A DNA stretch of 64,000 nt from Saccharicrinis carchari (GCF_900182605.1 NZ_FXTB01000006.1:62001-126000); one strand, 5' to 3'. Shown: positions 24,428-35,014, counted from the stretch's first letter. Program-made: numbers and translations. The notes: generated from the sequence alone by a model not told the origin.

Positions 24428-26074
24428 TTATTTGCTTTCTTCCAATAAGGTTTTGGTGGGCATATCGCATACTTCGGAAGGACCAAAATATTGAATAGGC
24501 CCGGGGTACACGTACATGGTGTTCGCTGCCCACTCGTCGCGCTGTCGTTTGAGTGCATTAAACGGGGCTCCATCTAAACGAACCAATGCTTTTTGTATTA
24601 CGGGTTTCATAGCACCATGGCGGCGCTCCATGTTCATCATCATGGTAATTGGCACCCCTCCGGCAATCCATTCGCTTGCCGGTGCTGTTAAGTTACGTAC
24701 CGATGCCATATAACCTGATTTTCCGGCGGCAATCAATACTGAAGCTGTATATCCTAACGAATAACAGTAATCTGCATCAAAATTAGAGGGCGCTGCACAA
24801 CGACCTTCGTAGCCAAAAAAGTGACCTTGCGCAGAAAACTTGCCTTTGTACTCGCCTGCTTTTTTCATTTTTTTGAGCTTGGCTTTCACCATGTCTATCA
24901 AAAGTTTCTCCGTTTCAATCATCGACACCTGCACGTTACCGTGGGGATCACGATCCAACATCAACTGATTGGCAAAAGAATTGGGCAAGCTGCGGAATAC
25001 CTCGGCCATATCTGCCGATAGCTTTTTTACCACAAATTCCCTTCGTTCTTTATTTGTCTCCATCGTGCTCACTGCCACTTCATTATGAGCCAAGATATCA
25101 TTAAGCTCCGAAATCAGTTTTTTCATGGCAGGCATAAATTCAACCAAGCCCTCCGGAATCAGCACGGTTCCAAAATTTTCGCCATTGGCTGCACGATTTA
25201 CAACCACCTCTGAAATGTGATCGATCACCTCTCCCAGGGTCATATTATTAGCCTCTACCTCCTCTGAGATAATGGTTACATTAGGTTGGGTTTGTAATGC
25301 GCACTCCAGGGCGATATGCGAAGCAGAACGTCCCATCAGCTTAATAAAATGCCAATATTTTTTTGCCGAATTGGCATCGCGCTGAATATTACCAATCAGC
25401 TCGCTATACACTTTACATGCCGTATCAAAGCCAAACGAGGTTTCTATCATTTCGTTTTTAAGATCGCCATCAATAGTCTTAGGCACACCGATAACCTGCA
25501 CACCCGACTTTTTTTGAAGGAAATATTCAGCCAACACACAAGCATTTGTATTTGAGTCATCCCCACCAATAATTACAAGGGCATTAATTCCCAGTGCCTT
25601 GCAATTTTCCAGTCCTTTATCAAACTGAGCTTCTTCTTCTAATTTTGTTCTGCCGGAACCAATAATATCGAATCCTCCGGTATTTCTGTAATGATCGATA
25701 ACATCATCTGTCAGTTCGCTGTATTCATTGTTGACCAATCCTCCGGGTCCACCCAAAAAGCCATACACTTTGTTTGCCGGATTCAACTTTTTTAAACCAT
25801 CATAGATACCTGAAATAACATTATGCCCCCCTGGCGCCTGTCCTCCTGATAATATTACACCTACACTTATGGCTTTGTCCGTAGCAGCCGATTCTCCTGC
25901 TTCAAAACTCAAAATAGGCATTCCGTAAGTATTAGGAAAAAGCTTGGATATATCGCCTTGATCGGCTACAGATTCAGTTTTATTTCCCTCAACAATTTTT
26001 ACCGTACCTTTCAGTGCCTCAGGCAACTTAGGGTTATAGCTCTCACGAGCAATTTGAAGTGGACTTTTAATCAT
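24428..26074 (-). CDS. pfp: Diphosphate--fructose-6-phosphate 1-phosphotransferase (PPi-PFK)
   Basis: 548 residues, long (beta-type) PPi-PFK. Reversibly phosphorylates fructose-6-phosphate with pyrophosphate, serving glycolysis and gluconeogenesis. Seen: [31 protein letters not shown], where the second Asp in GGDD marks PPi over ATP use, PKTIDGDL with the catalytic Asp, and [14 protein letters not shown]. It ends 12 nt before a strong palindromic terminator. Probably monocistronic. Confidence 0.95.
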   Translation of the reverse strand: MIKSPLQIARESYNPKLPEALKGTVKIVEGNKTESVADQGDISKLFPNTYGMPILSFEAGESAATDKAISVGVILSGGQAPGGHNVISGIYDGLKKLNPANKVYGFLGGPGGLVNNEYSELTDDVIDHYRNTGGFDIIGSGRTKLEEEAQFDKGLENCKALGINALVIIGGDDSNTNACVLAEYFLQKKSGVQVIGVPKTIDGDLKNEMIETSFGFDTACKVYSELIGNIQRDANSAKKYWHFIKLMGRSASHIALECALQTQPNVTIISEEVEANNMTLGEVIDHISEVVVNRAANGENFGTVLIPEGLVEFMPAMKKLISELNDILAHNEVAVSTMETNKERREFVVKKLSADMAEVFRSLPNSFANQLMLDRDPHGNVQVSMIETEKLLIDMVKAKLKKMKKAGEYKGKFSAQGHFFGYEGRCAAPSNFDADYCYSLGYTASVLIAAGKSGYMASVRNLTAPASEWIAGGVPITMMMNMERRHGAMKPVIQKALVRLDGAPFNALKRQRDEWAANTMYVYPGPIQYFGPSEVCDMPTKTLLEESK

Positions 26075-26297
26075 AATACAATTTTTATATAAAATTTTTA
26101 GAAGTACTTTTTAAAAGCGGCTGCAAAATTGCCTATATTTTTTTCTAATTAAAAATATTTAACCCTTATTATTTACAATTTAACACTTATTTAAACTGTG
26201 GCTTACACACCTTAGGTAAATGGTAACGAAAAACATTTTACCAGATTTGTTGTTGTAATACAAACTTCCTCATTAAAAAAATATTTAATAGAGGTAA

Positions 26298-26322
26298 TAT
26301 GCGTAATAAATTATTACGCATA
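26298..26322. promoter_or_regulatory. 25-nt perfect palindrome upstream of the YceI gene
   Basis: TATGCGTAATAA (26298-26309), one central base, TTATTACGCATA (26311-26322); 37 bp before the yceI ATG. No T-run, so it looks like an operator and not a terminator. Confidence 0.5.
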
Positions 26323-26359
26323 ACATAGCATAAAAATTGGGATAATAAAATTTTAAATT

Positions 26360-26929
26360 ATGAAAAAAATTAAATTCGTACTGGCCGCTTTCTTAATATT
26401 GGCCTTATCAGGTGTCAACGCGCAAAGCTATAATTTAGATGCAGATAATGCAACAATAAAATGGCATGGTAAAAAAGTTACCGGCGAACATGATGGTGAA
26501 ATACAACTAAAAGAAGGTAGTTTTACAGTAAAAGACAACCGAATAACAGCAGGAACTTTTATTATTGACATGAAATCCATCACCAACAACGACATCGAGA
26601 GTGATGAATACAGGAATAAGCTGGTAAATCATTTAAAATCGGACGATTTTTTTGGCGTAGAGAAACATCCCACGGCTAAGCTTAACATTACCGATAGCAG
26701 CCCGTTTTCCAACAATGTAGCTAAGGTAAAAGGGGATTTAACCATCAAAGGAACTACTCACCCCGTTGAATTTGAAGTAACACGAAATGATAACACTTAC
26801 ACTACCGAGCTAACAGTTGACCGTTCCAAATACGATGTACGCTACGGTTCAAAATCATTTTTCGACAACCTGGGCGATAAAATGATCTACGATGAGTTTA
26901 CCTTGAAAGTTAACATCATGGCGTTGTAA
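26360..26929 (+). CDS. YceI family periplasmic protein
   Basis: 189 residues. Signal peptide 1-21 (VLAAFLILALSGVNAQS). The mature part is a YceI lipocalin-like barrel that binds long isoprenoid or polyprenyl chains: DADNATIKWHGKKVTG, GTFIIDMKSITNNDI, NHLKSDDFFGVEKHPTAK, GDLTIKGTTHPVEF, VDRSKYDVRYGSKSFFD. Family members respond to stress or work with quinone-like lipids; the ligand here is unknown. A 25-nt palindrome upstream suggests specific control; a strong terminator follows. Confidence 0.93.
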   Translation: MKKIKFVLAAFLILALSGVNAQSYNLDADNATIKWHGKKVTGEHDGEIQLKEGSFTVKDNRITAGTFIIDMKSITNNDIESDEYRNKLVNHLKSDDFFGVEKHPTAKLNITDSSPFSNNVAKVKGDLTIKGTTHPVEFEVTRNDNTYTTELTVDRSKYDVRYGSKSFFDNLGDKMIYDEFTLKVNIMAL

Positions 26930-26944
26930 AAAACACCATAGTTC

Positions 26945-26992
26945 ACCATAAAAAAAAAGGAATCCTGAGTAGGATTCCTTTTTTTTTATGGT
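26945..26992. terminator. Bidirectional terminator between yceI and the M23 peptidase gene
   Basis: 22-bp perfect stem (26945-26966 with 26971-26992), GAGT loop; GGAATCCT/AGGATTCC core with A9 and T9 flanks, serving both convergent genes. Confidence 0.9.
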
Positions 26993-27005
26993 TTTAATTC
27001 TAAAT

Positions 27006-27980
27006 TTATTCCATACAAAAATCGATGCTTTGCGCCTGTGCTACAACAGCTTTATATTCCTGCGGACTTAAATCTTTGAAAAAATATTTTACCGGATCAA
27101 CCTCAACACCATGCAGGTGAATTTCGTAATGAAGGTGCGGGCCAGCCGACAGGCCGGTACTTCCTACCTCGCCAATCACCTGCCCCCTTTTAACGTGGTC
27201 GCCCACTTTAACCTTTTGACTATTCATATGGGCATACAGGCTTACCAAACCATAGCCGTGATCAATTTTCACCATTTTTCCAAAGCTATCTGAGTATCTC
27301 ACACTTTTTACCCTACCGTCTGCTGAGGCATATATATCGGTACCTGTATTGGCCACCAAATCAATTCCTTTGTGAGGCCTCCATCGGTTCAATATAGGAT
27401 GAAACCTACGGGGATTGAATCCTGATCCTATTCTTTTTAAGTCCCAGTTGGCCACAGGTATGATAGCAGGCAGATGTTGTAAACGATCCATATTTGCCAT
27501 ACTCTTTTTAAAAAGTTCTTCGTAAGAGTTTTCCTGAACATTCATTTTCGCCACCAGTTTGTCCAGCTCTTTAAATGATTTAATAATGCCTTCGGGCGTA
27601 TTGTTTCTTTCCAGATTCTCGTATTTATTGGTACCACCGGTTCCTGCCTGCCGTATGGAACGGCTCAGCGCATTTTCGCCTAACATGGTTCTGTACAAGC
27701 TGTCGTCTAATGCAACCAAATGCTGTAAGGTGCTACTTGCTTCATTTATTCTTTCATTCAGCACCTTTTGATTTACCTTCAATTTATTTATAAGTTGAGC
27801 CTGCAGTTTTTCTTTGGGTGTTGTGTACGATCCAAAAGCCAGAACCGCAAAGGCCATCAGACCAACTACCCCACCTGCCAACATGTATGGAAATAATCTT
27901 TTTATAACTTGCTTAAACCCTGTATCAACCCGAACATACATTAAGGTATCGGGATCGAATACATATTTTTCTTTCGCCAT
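27006..27980 (-). CDS. M23 family zinc metallopeptidase (LytM-type, peptidoglycan endopeptidase-like)
   Basis: 324 residues. A short cytoplasmic N terminus (~1-28), one TM helix (~31-50, YMLAGGVVGLMAFAVLAFGS), a coiled-coil-rich region (~55-165), then a LytM domain. Zinc ligands are His203 and Asp207 in HKGIDLV and His284 in PHLHYE, with His282 as partner; the active site is complete, so it may cut peptidoglycan cross-links. Coiled coil plus LytM resembles EnvC/MepM-type cell-wall enzymes. Flanked by a shared terminator and a 385-bp spacer. Confidence 0.92.
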   Translation of the reverse strand: MAKEKYVFDPDTLMYVRVDTGFKQVIKRLFPYMLAGGVVGLMAFAVLAFGSYTTPKEKLQAQLINKLKVNQKVLNERINEASSTLQHLVALDDSLYRTMLGENALSRSIRQAGTGGTNKYENLERNNTPEGIIKSFKELDKLVAKMNVQENSYEELFKKSMANMDRLQHLPAIIPVANWDLKRIGSGFNPRRFHPILNRWRPHKGIDLVANTGTDIYASADGRVKSVRYSDSFGKMVKIDHGYGLVSLYAHMNSQKVKVGDHVKRGQVIGEVGSTGLSAGPHLHYEIHLHGVEVDPVKYFFKDLSPQEYKAVVAQAQSIDFCME

Positions 27981-28333
27981 ATTGGTAGTTCTTGCTTATT
28001 AACCTTTATTCTAATTTTTTTTATCCCTAATAGTATTAAAGCTTTTTGCACCGGTTTTCAATTCGTTGGTCAAAGACAGTGTTTTGTACGTTCTCCTACA
28101 AAAATGGTTACAAAAAAAACACAACCAACACCACAAGCACCTAACAAACAGCGCTTTAATGACAGATTTTTAAGTTGTGGAAATAAAAAAAGACAAAACA
28201 CAAAATTCTCCGTCAACAATTTTGGCACATTGACGGCAAATATATAATTGTTAGTCATTTTAACAAAAAACATCAATACTTATATTTAAAAATAAATACA
28301 AGCCTAAAACCTGCAATTATTAGATACAATGCT
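27981..28333. other. Gene-free spacer between divergent genes
   Basis: No supported gene. AT-rich, with a small minus-strand frame (28070-28276) of unlikely composition. It must hold the M23 gene promoter, which I could not place. Confidence 0.45.
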
Positions 28334-28341
28334 TACCTTTG
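28334..28341 (+). promoter_or_regulatory. Putative -7 element for prfC
   Basis: Perfect TACCTTTG followed by GCGC, 24 nt before the prfC ATG. No convincing TTG upstream. Confidence 0.55.
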
Positions 28342-28365
28342 CGCTCGTTTTTACAAAATGATGTT

Positions 28366-29943
28366 ATGGGCTTTACACAAGAGATACAACGCCGAAGAAC
28401 CTTCGCCATAATTAGCCACCCCGATGCCGGAAAAACCACACTGACCGAAAAGCTACTTCTTTTTGGAGGTGCTATACATGTTGCAGGCGCCGTTAAATCA
28501 AATAAGATAAAAAAAACGGCTACTTCCGACTTTATGGAAATAGAAAAACAGCGTGGTATTTCGGTGGCAACCTCTGTAATGGGATTTGAATATAATGATC
28601 ATAAAATAAACATTCTGGATACCCCGGGCCACCAGGATTTTGCCGAAGACACCTTTAGAACCTTAACGGCAGTGGATAGCGTTATTATTGTAATTGATGC
28701 CGCCAAAGGGGTAGAGAATCAAACTCGTAAGCTGATGGAAGTGTGCCGTATGCGTAACACGCCGGTAATGGTTTTCATCAATAAAATGGATCGCCCGAGC
28801 AAAGACCCCTTCGACCTGCTGGAAGAAGTAGAAGATGAACTGAAGATACAGGTACGCCCATTGAGCTGGCCTATTGGTAACGGACCGTCTTTTCAGGGGG
28901 TATATAATGTATTTGAAAATAGCCTGAACCTTTTTGAGGCCAATAAACCCACTGTGCAGGAATCCTTGGCTATCGACGATGTAAAAAATCCGGAGCTGGA
29001 TAATATAATCGGAGAAGATCCGGCGCAGTTACTTCGGGAAGAAATAGAATTGATGGAGGGGGTATATCCTCAATTTGAGACCCAAAAATATCTAAAAGGT
29101 GAGCTTGCTCCGGTTTTCTTTGGGAGTGCTCTTAACAACTTTGGAGTAAACGAACTTTTAAACTGTTTTATACAAATAGCCCCAACACCACAACCATCTG
29201 AAACCACCACACGAACAATAGAACCCAATGAAGATAAATTCACCGGCTTTGTATTTAAAATACATGCCAACATGGATCCCAACCATCGTAACCGCATTGC
29301 CTTTGTAAAAATTTGTTCGGGTAAGTTTGAGCGCAACAAAAACTACCTGCATGTGCGACAGGGAAAAAATTATAAATTTTCGAGCCCCACCGCATTTATG
29401 GCCGAAAAAAAATCGGTTATCGACGAAGCCTATCCCGGCGATATCGTGGGCTTACCAGATTCAGGGAATTTTATCATTGGCGATACCCTTACCGAAGGCG
29501 AAAAAATAAACTTTAAAGGTTTGCCCAGCTTTTCGCCTGAGCTGTTCAGATATATTGAAAACGCCGACCCCATGAAAACAAAGCAGCTGAACAAGGGAAT
29601 AGATCAGCTGATGGATGAAGGTGTGGCACAGCTATTTACCAGTCAGTTTAATGGGCGAAAAATAATTGGGACGGTAGGGGCACTCCAGTTTGAGGTGATT
29701 GAGCATCGCTTAAGCCACGAGTACAATGCTAAATGTCGATACGAACCAATAAACCTTTATAAAGCTTGCTGGATACGTTCGGAAAACACAACCGAGTTGG
29801 CAGATTTTAAATTACGCAAGGCACAGTATATGGCTAAGGACAAGCAGGGGCGTGATGTATTTTTGGCCGATTCGTCCTATATGCTACAACTTGCCCAACA
29901 AAATTTTACGGATATAGAATTCCATTTTACGAGCGAGTTTTAA
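28366..29943 (+). CDS. prfC: Peptide chain release factor 3
   Basis: 525 residues from ATG 28366; the frame continues back to a TTG inside the promoter box, which excludes the longer start. GTPase that recycles RF1/RF2 after termination. G-motifs: [46 protein letters not shown]-terminal RF3 region [19 protein letters not shown]. Its TAA abuts the stop of the convergent tonB-like gene with no base between. Confidence 0.96.
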   Translation: MGFTQEIQRRRTFAIISHPDAGKTTLTEKLLLFGGAIHVAGAVKSNKIKKTATSDFMEIEKQRGISVATSVMGFEYNDHKINILDTPGHQDFAEDTFRTLTAVDSVIIVIDAAKGVENQTRKLMEVCRMRNTPVMVFINKMDRPSKDPFDLLEEVEDELKIQVRPLSWPIGNGPSFQGVYNVFENSLNLFEANKPTVQESLAIDDVKNPELDNIIGEDPAQLLREEIELMEGVYPQFETQKYLKGELAPVFFGSALNNFGVNELLNCFIQIAPTPQPSETTTRTIEPNEDKFTGFVFKIHANMDPNHRNRIAFVKICSGKFERNKNYLHVRQGKNYKFSSPTAFMAEKKSVIDEAYPGDIVGLPDSGNFIIGDTLTEGEKINFKGLPSFSPELFRYIENADPMKTKQLNKGIDQLMDEGVAQLFTSQFNGRKIIGTVGALQFEVIEHRLSHEYNAKCRYEPINLYKACWIRSENTTELADFKLRKAQYMAKDKQGRDVFLADSSYMLQLAQQNFTDIEFHFTSEF

Positions 29944-30660
29944 TTATTGTAAAATAAAATTTATGGGGATAGAATATTGCACTCGCACCGGTTTGCCCCT
30001 TTGTTTGCCGGGAGAAAATTCGGGCAGTTCCTGTACTACCCGTATAGCCTCCTTGTCGAGTGCGGCATCTACTCCCCTGCTTACCTGAACGTCGGTAACA
30101 CTTCCATTGGGCGATACTACAAAAGTTACGTAAACACGTCCTTGGATGCCGTTTTCGGCAGCAATAACCGGATAGCGTATGGCCTGACTAACAAACTTCA
30201 TCAACTCCCTGTTACCCTCTTCGGGGGTAGCGCATAGCTGGGGTCGGAATATGGGCATCTCTTCTACTACTATAAAAATTGGTGCTTCTTCCTCCACTTC
30301 TTCTTCCAGGTTTACAGGAATTTCAATTAATTTAATTTCCTGATCCTGATCTGTTTCACTATCGAACAACTCCAATTCTTCGTCAAGTTCCACATCATCA
30401 TCCACTATGCTGATAATGTCGGTGGCCATTATCTTTTTAGGGGGAGGTGGAGGAGGCGTTTTAAGCTCCTGACGGGTAATAGGCACCATTTCCTCTTCGG
30501 TACGAAAGCCCGTATCGATTAATGACTGATTTACATCCCTGGTCTTAAAGTTTAGTTCCATCATAAATAATACAATAGCTAAACTGATAACAAGACCAAT
30601 TTGGAAAAACATAGAGCGTTTATGCTCTAAATCTGCTTGTGTAGATTTACGTGGTATCAT
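29944..30660 (-). CDS. TonB-family energy transducer
   Basis: 238 residues. Cytoplasmic N terminus, TM helix ~18-36 (IGLVISLAIVLFMMELNF), a periplasmic Pro-rich spacer (PPPPPPKK) with acidic stretches, and a C-terminal TonB domain ~150-238 (VYVTFVVSPNGSVTDVQVS, LDKEAIRVVQELPEFSPG, IPINFILQ). Couples inner-membrane proton force to TonB-dependent receptors. No exbB/exbD next to it. Bacteroidota carry many paralogues, so no symbol is given. Stop codons of this gene and prfC are directly adjacent. Confidence 0.93.
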   Translation of the reverse strand: MIPRKSTQADLEHKRSMFFQIGLVISLAIVLFMMELNFKTRDVNQSLIDTGFRTEEEMVPITRQELKTPPPPPPKKIMATDIISIVDDDVELDEELELFDSETDQDQEIKLIEIPVNLEEEVEEEAPIFIVVEEMPIFRPQLCATPEEGNRELMKFVSQAIRYPVIAAENGIQGRVYVTFVVSPNGSVTDVQVSRGVDAALDKEAIRVVQELPEFSPGKQRGKPVRVQYSIPINFILQ

Positions 30661-30852
30661 GGCTCCAGGTTTAAATGGTTAAAAGTCAATGTTTGTGACC
30701 TGTACCGCACCGGAGATGATATTATTTTTAAGAAAGTATAAAAAGCTTCGGCGCCGTCAGGTATTTTAAGCACTCTACTTTTTGCATGTTACGATGTATA
30801 TGTTTATACGTACTCAAGCACTTTTTAGTTTCAAAAAACAGCGGATAATTTG
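30661..30852. other. Upstream spacer of the divergent tonB-like and rplS genes
   Basis: No gene seen. Together with the promoter and leader up to 30977 it forms a 317-bp gene-free gap. The tonB-like promoter could not be placed. Confidence 0.4.
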
Positions 30853-30881
30853 TTGTAAAACAAAACAAAACCTTATCTTTG
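30853..30881 (+). promoter_or_regulatory. Promoter of rplS
   Basis: TTG at 30853-30855, 18-nt spacer, TATCTTTG at 30874-30881; a full match to the Bacteroidota consensus, giving a ~90-nt leader before rplS. Confidence 0.75.
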
Positions 30882-30977
30882 CGCCCGATTATTATTAATC
30901 TACATGTAATCTCTTATTGAACAAGTGGTTCACGTAATATTGCATGTATTTGTTAAATGCAAAGATATTTTAAAAAA

Positions 30978-31331
30978 ATGGATTTACTTAAAGTTGCCGA
31001 AGACGCATTTAAAACTGAATCAAAGGAAAAACCATCTTTTGGGGCAGGAGACACCATCTCTGTATCGTACAAAATTAGAGAGGGAAACAAGGAGCGTATC
31101 CAAATTTTCAGAGGTGTAGTTATTCAGATTAAAGGTACCGGTTCCACTAAAATGGTAACCGTACGGAAGATGTCTGGAAACCAAGGGGTGGAGAGGATTT
31201 TTCCGGTTGAATCACCTTTTATCGAATCGATTGAGGTTAACCGACGCGGTAAAGTGCGTAGAAAACGTATTTACTATCTACGTGAGCGTACCGGTAAAAA
31301 AGCCCGTATCAAAGAAAAAAGAAGAATGTAA
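30978..31331 (+). CDS. rplS: 50S ribosomal protein L19
   Basis: 117 residues from ATG 30978 (MDLLKVAED); an in-frame ATG lies 21 bases upstream, but L19 homologues begin at the later site. Located at the 30S-50S interface. Signatures: [66 protein letters not shown]. Monocistronic, with a strong promoter before and an intrinsic terminator after. Confidence 0.97.
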   Translation: MDLLKVAEDAFKTESKEKPSFGAGDTISVSYKIREGNKERIQIFRGVVIQIKGTGSTKMVTVRKMSGNQGVERIFPVESPFIESIEVNRRGKVRRKRIYYLRERTGKKARIKEKRRM

Positions 31332-31348
31332 GAAACTCTTCATAAAGG

Positions 31349-31383
31349 AATCCCCGCCCTATCGTAGTGCGGGGATTTTTTTT
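31349..31383 (+). terminator. Intrinsic terminator of rplS
   Basis: Stem AATCCCCGC (31349-31357) / GCGGGGATT (31369-31377), 11-nt loop, followed by T's to 31383. Confidence 0.9.
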
Positions 31384-31390
31384 GGTTAAC

Positions 31391-33265
31391 TTATCTGGCC
31401 GGAAAGGTAATTATAAAAGTAGTACCATGCCCTGCGCTACTTTTAACCACTATGGCAGCTCCGCTCTTTTTTATAAACTCATGAACCAATTGCAAGCCCA
31501 GCCCCACACCTTTTTCGTTTTGTGTACCGTAAGTGCTGTCTATCTGGTTAAAATCAAAAAGCTTTTGTTTTTGTTGCAAACTCATCCCTATGCCCGTATC
31601 AGCAACAGCAAATACGGTTTGCCCATTCTGTTGGCTGGCATTTATACGAATAGTTCCACCCGAAGAGGTAAACTTAAATGCATTGCTAATGAGATTACGA
31701 ATTGCTACACTAATGCTTACCTCATCCACAAATAAGGTGATATCCTGAGGAATAACTGTCTCAACCGTAATATGCTTATTGGTAGATATGTTTTTCAAGT
31801 GTCCTAATTCCATCTCTACCACCTGTTTTAAATTAACTTCTTTGGGCACATACCGATTGGCCTTCATTTGGTTTATTCCCCATTGCAACAGGTTATCCAA
31901 TAAACTAAGCAAGTTATACGATGCGGATCGCAATTCACTGCTAACTTCCTTGAGTGTTTCTGTTTCGTTATCCTCAATAAGCATTTCAACTGTTTTGGCA
32001 TAACTATAAAAATTAGCAAGGGGACTACGCAAATCATGCGATAAAATAGAAAAAAACCTATTTTTGGTTGCATTGGCCAATTCCAGTTCATCGTGCTGTG
32101 CTTGTAATTTCCGGTTTGCTATATTTCTATCCTTATTATTTTTTAGCATTACAATTACCAACACAATCAATAGCGTCATTACCGAAATTAAAGCTACGGC
32201 TATGGTTAAATATCGTTTGGCTTGAACCTTCTGAACATCAATTTCTTTTTGTTTTTGCGACACTTCATAACCAACACGCAGGTTCGCTATATCGCGAATG
32301 TTTTGTTCGTTGTTAATACTATCGTCGTAGGCAATGTATTGCTTGTGGAAAGCATATGCGCTTTTATAGTCGTTCAGCCGGCTGTAAATATCCGACAGGC
32401 GCAAACTGGCATCGCGCACCTGTTCTTTTAGGCCATACTGCAGAGCCAGATCTAAGCTTTTCTGCGCCATTATTTGGGCGCTATCGTAGGCTTCATGGTG
32501 CAGATACATTTGGGCCAATCCGTCAAGGTACGAGGACAGTGCGTAATTATCGTTCAAGGGTTTTAGAATCCCAATTGAACTATTTAGATTGCTTTTAGCA
32601 CTATCGGGTTTATTTAAGCCCACATAAGCCAAACCGGCATTGCCTTTTGCGTAGGCTACACCATAAGGATATGGGATGGACTGATACAGGGATTCTGCTA
32701 TATGAAAATAATACAGGGCTTTGTTAAATCGTTTTGTTTCCCGGTATAATTCGCCAAGATTAAGATAGGCCGCCGATATTTTTATAGTATCTTGTAATGA
32801 TTGCAGGAGTTGAATCGCCTCGTTGTAGGTTTTCTCCGAACTATGATAATCACTGTTTCTTTTATGCAAACGTGCCAGCTCGCCTAAACATACCGCCTCA
32901 CCTTCTTTGCTTCCTATAGCCGAATACAACTCTTTACTTTGGTATAAAAGTTCAATGGCTCCTTTTGTATCACCTATTAAACTCTGCCCGTATGCTTCTA
33001 AAAAACATGCAGACGCCATCCATGCCTTATTGTTACTTATTTTAGCGTGCTCAAATGCCAACTGTGCATAGGTAATTTTTTCCTTCGGATCTTTTGAATG
33101 GAGAGAAATCGCATGCAAAATATCGTACTTTACCGAATCGCTGAGACTCCCGGCTGGCTTACGATTTAGCTCAATTCTTAAGCTATCGACATAAGCACCT
33201 TTGCTTTGGGCCATTGCGAGCGAAAATGTCACAATTAAAAATAACGTCAAAAACGTAGATTTCAT
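31391..33265 (-). CDS. TPR-containing sensor histidine kinase
   Basis: 624 residues. Signal peptide 1-19. The periplasmic part (~40-330) has about seven tetratricopeptide repeats, for example ISAAYLNLGELYRETKRFNKA and AYAKGNAGLAYVGLNKPDS. A TM helix (~350-372, YLTIAVALISVMTLLIVLVI), a coiled coil, HisKA with FFSILSHDLRSPLANFYSY, and HATPase motifs NLISNAFKFTSSGG, DTGIGM, GVGLGLQL follow. TPR kinases are common in Bacteroidota. No response regulator adjacent. A 5' hairpin precedes the start. Confidence 0.93.
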   Translation of the reverse strand: MKSTFLTLFLIVTFSLAMAQSKGAYVDSLRIELNRKPAGSLSDSVKYDILHAISLHSKDPKEKITYAQLAFEHAKISNNKAWMASACFLEAYGQSLIGDTKGAIELLYQSKELYSAIGSKEGEAVCLGELARLHKRNSDYHSSEKTYNEAIQLLQSLQDTIKISAAYLNLGELYRETKRFNKALYYFHIAESLYQSIPYPYGVAYAKGNAGLAYVGLNKPDSAKSNLNSSIGILKPLNDNYALSSYLDGLAQMYLHHEAYDSAQIMAQKSLDLALQYGLKEQVRDASLRLSDIYSRLNDYKSAYAFHKQYIAYDDSINNEQNIRDIANLRVGYEVSQKQKEIDVQKVQAKRYLTIAVALISVMTLLIVLVIVMLKNNKDRNIANRKLQAQHDELELANATKNRFFSILSHDLRSPLANFYSYAKTVEMLIEDNETETLKEVSSELRSASYNLLSLLDNLLQWGINQMKANRYVPKEVNLKQVVEMELGHLKNISTNKHITVETVIPQDITLFVDEVSISVAIRNLISNAFKFTSSGGTIRINASQQNGQTVFAVADTGIGMSLQQKQKLFDFNQIDSTYGTQNEKGVGLGLQLVHEFIKKSGAAIVVKSSAGHGTTFIITFPAR

Positions 33266-33279
33266 GCTTTTTTAAAAAT

Positions 33280-33311
33280 AAGAATAGGTATGAAAACACA
33301 TATCTATTCTT
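33280..33311. promoter_or_regulatory. 5' leader hairpin or operator of the TPR kinase gene
   Basis: 13-bp stem (AAGAATAGGTATG with CATATCTATTCTT, one G-U) and a 6-nt A-rich loop, 15 nt upstream of the kinase start codon at 33265. Confidence 0.4.
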
Positions 33312-33447
33312 CTTTAAATCACTTTTTTGGTGGATCTGTTTGAATTTCCGGCATAACATTCTATTTTTTAGTAGTAAACAACCTTACAATTTACTTAAAA
33401 AAACTAATATCTGCCATAAAAAACCCAAAAAAATCAAATCCATTCTT

Positions 33448-34812
33448 CTACTTTTGATTGAAATGCATTTCGTACTTCAGCGGGTGTTCTTCAAATTGTA
33501 AGTTTGATGCAGGTTTAAGATACTCCATACGCCCTGATTTTAATTGTACAGTAGGCATGGGCGCTCCTGTAATTTCTTGTATTGCAATGGCAGTTAAATA
33601 GTCGTCGGTTGTACCCAGTGGATAAGTATAATCATCGTTAACTTTAATATCAGGGATGAGGCCCTGTCCGTAGTCAATTGAGTTGTCGGTATTTTCGGCT
33701 CGCATTATAATGGGCTGAATGGCCCAGGTATGCTTTTTATTTTCATCTTTTATAGTTGTGGACCCATAGTACTTACCATGTGTTTGTTCACCAATTTGCA
33801 CCACATTCATGTAAGGCGACAGACTATAAATAACCATTTCGCTGGCCGAAGCCGTCCCCTGGGTGGTCAGTACATACAGGTTACTCAAATCGAGGTTATT
33901 TACATTGTCTTCAAAATAGTCTTCAAAAAAATCCGTATAGGTATCCGGCAGTTCCGTCTTTATAGCGGCTTCCAGTCCTTCATTGTATGCCGATCGTAAA
34001 AACAACTTGCCCGCACAGGAAGCCGGGCATATCATACTTGCCAATAGCCGAGCCGTTGAAACTGCCCCACCACCGTTATATCGGAGATCTAAAATTAAAT
34101 CAGTCACTCTCTCGGCTTTGAAATGAGCAAAAACAGCCTGCAGTTCATCGTCAAAATCATCAATAAAACCAGTAAAAGCAAGGTATGCTATAAGTTTACC
34201 CTCCACATTAAAAACATTATGGCTTAATATCGGGTTGACCTGAAGCACTTCCGAATTGAAAGTTATTGAAGTAGGTGAATCACGCAGGCCACTATCAGTA
34301 ATAAGCCCCAGGCCGATGGTAAGCTTATCGGCAAAAAATAAGGTACTGTAATTGTCGGGGGTAATATCCTCGTCTTGTACTTTAATAATCAAATCGCCCC
34401 GTTTTACACCTGCCCTATCGGCCGGTCCACCAGGCTCAACATATTCAACATACGCAACCACCTGGTCGCTGCCCTCTTTTAAATAATAACCGCGTAGCGA
34501 GTAACCCAACTCTTTGCGGATACCCGCAAAATAATTATCCAGCTCGTCAACATCATCTGTAATAAATGACCATCTATCTATTTTTTTGTATAAAAGCTCA
34601 TCAAAAAAAGCTTTGGTATCGGGTTGCGTTTTCGGGTTAAGAGCCGGCATTTCGGTGTTCCACAAATACAAGTCTTTCATATTCTGTGAAACAAAACGGT
34701 TTATTTCGACTACAGCGGGATCGATTTCCACATCGTCGCTGCACGCTCCTAACACGCATATAAAGGCTAGTGCAACAAGGATGAATTTGGGTGTTAGATT
34801 TAAGTTTCGCAT
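33448..34812 (-). CDS. S41 family C-terminal-processing-like peptidase lipoprotein
   Basis: 454 residues. Lipoprotein signal with lipobox LGAC (Cys ~24). N-terminal helical region (~35-100), PDZ domain (~115-200, GGPADRAGVKRGDLIIKVQD), then the S41 core: LILDLRYNGGGAVSTARLLASM, and nucleophile Ser in GTASASEMVIYSL with basic residue in the following helix region (THGKYYG). Outer-membrane or periplasmic protease; several Bacteroidota paralogues of this layout are known with unknown substrates. Confidence 0.9.
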   Translation of the reverse strand: MRNLNLTPKFILVALAFICVLGACSDDVEIDPAVVEINRFVSQNMKDLYLWNTEMPALNPKTQPDTKAFFDELLYKKIDRWSFITDDVDELDNYFAGIRKELGYSLRGYYLKEGSDQVVAYVEYVEPGGPADRAGVKRGDLIIKVQDEDITPDNYSTLFFADKLTIGLGLITDSGLRDSPTSITFNSEVLQVNPILSHNVFNVEGKLIAYLAFTGFIDDFDDELQAVFAHFKAERVTDLILDLRYNGGGAVSTARLLASMICPASCAGKLFLRSAYNEGLEAAIKTELPDTYTDFFEDYFEDNVNNLDLSNLYVLTTQGTASASEMVIYSLSPYMNVVQIGEQTHGKYYGSTTIKDENKKHTWAIQPIIMRAENTDNSIDYGQGLIPDIKVNDDYTYPLGTTDDYLTAIAIQEITGAPMPTVQLKSGRMEYLKPASNLQFEEHPLKYEMHFNQK

Positions 34813-35014
34813 TGAATTTTCGTTAATGATTAATCTTATCGTTGGTTCATCGTCTTATTTAAAAAATTTAGCTTGGGTAGTTTTGTTGATTAAAAAACAC
34901 ATGGCAATTTAATTAAAAAGATGAGAAAAGATGAGCAATTTTTATTGAATTTTGAACAAAAAAATATATTCATTTAATTACTGACAACAATAGTCTAAAA
35001 AAAACGTACAAAAA

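Noticed and set aside
28070-28276. 68-codon minus-strand frame upstream of prfC
   Set aside because: No start signal or neighbours on that strand, biased composition, and it crosses AT-rich regulatory spacer.
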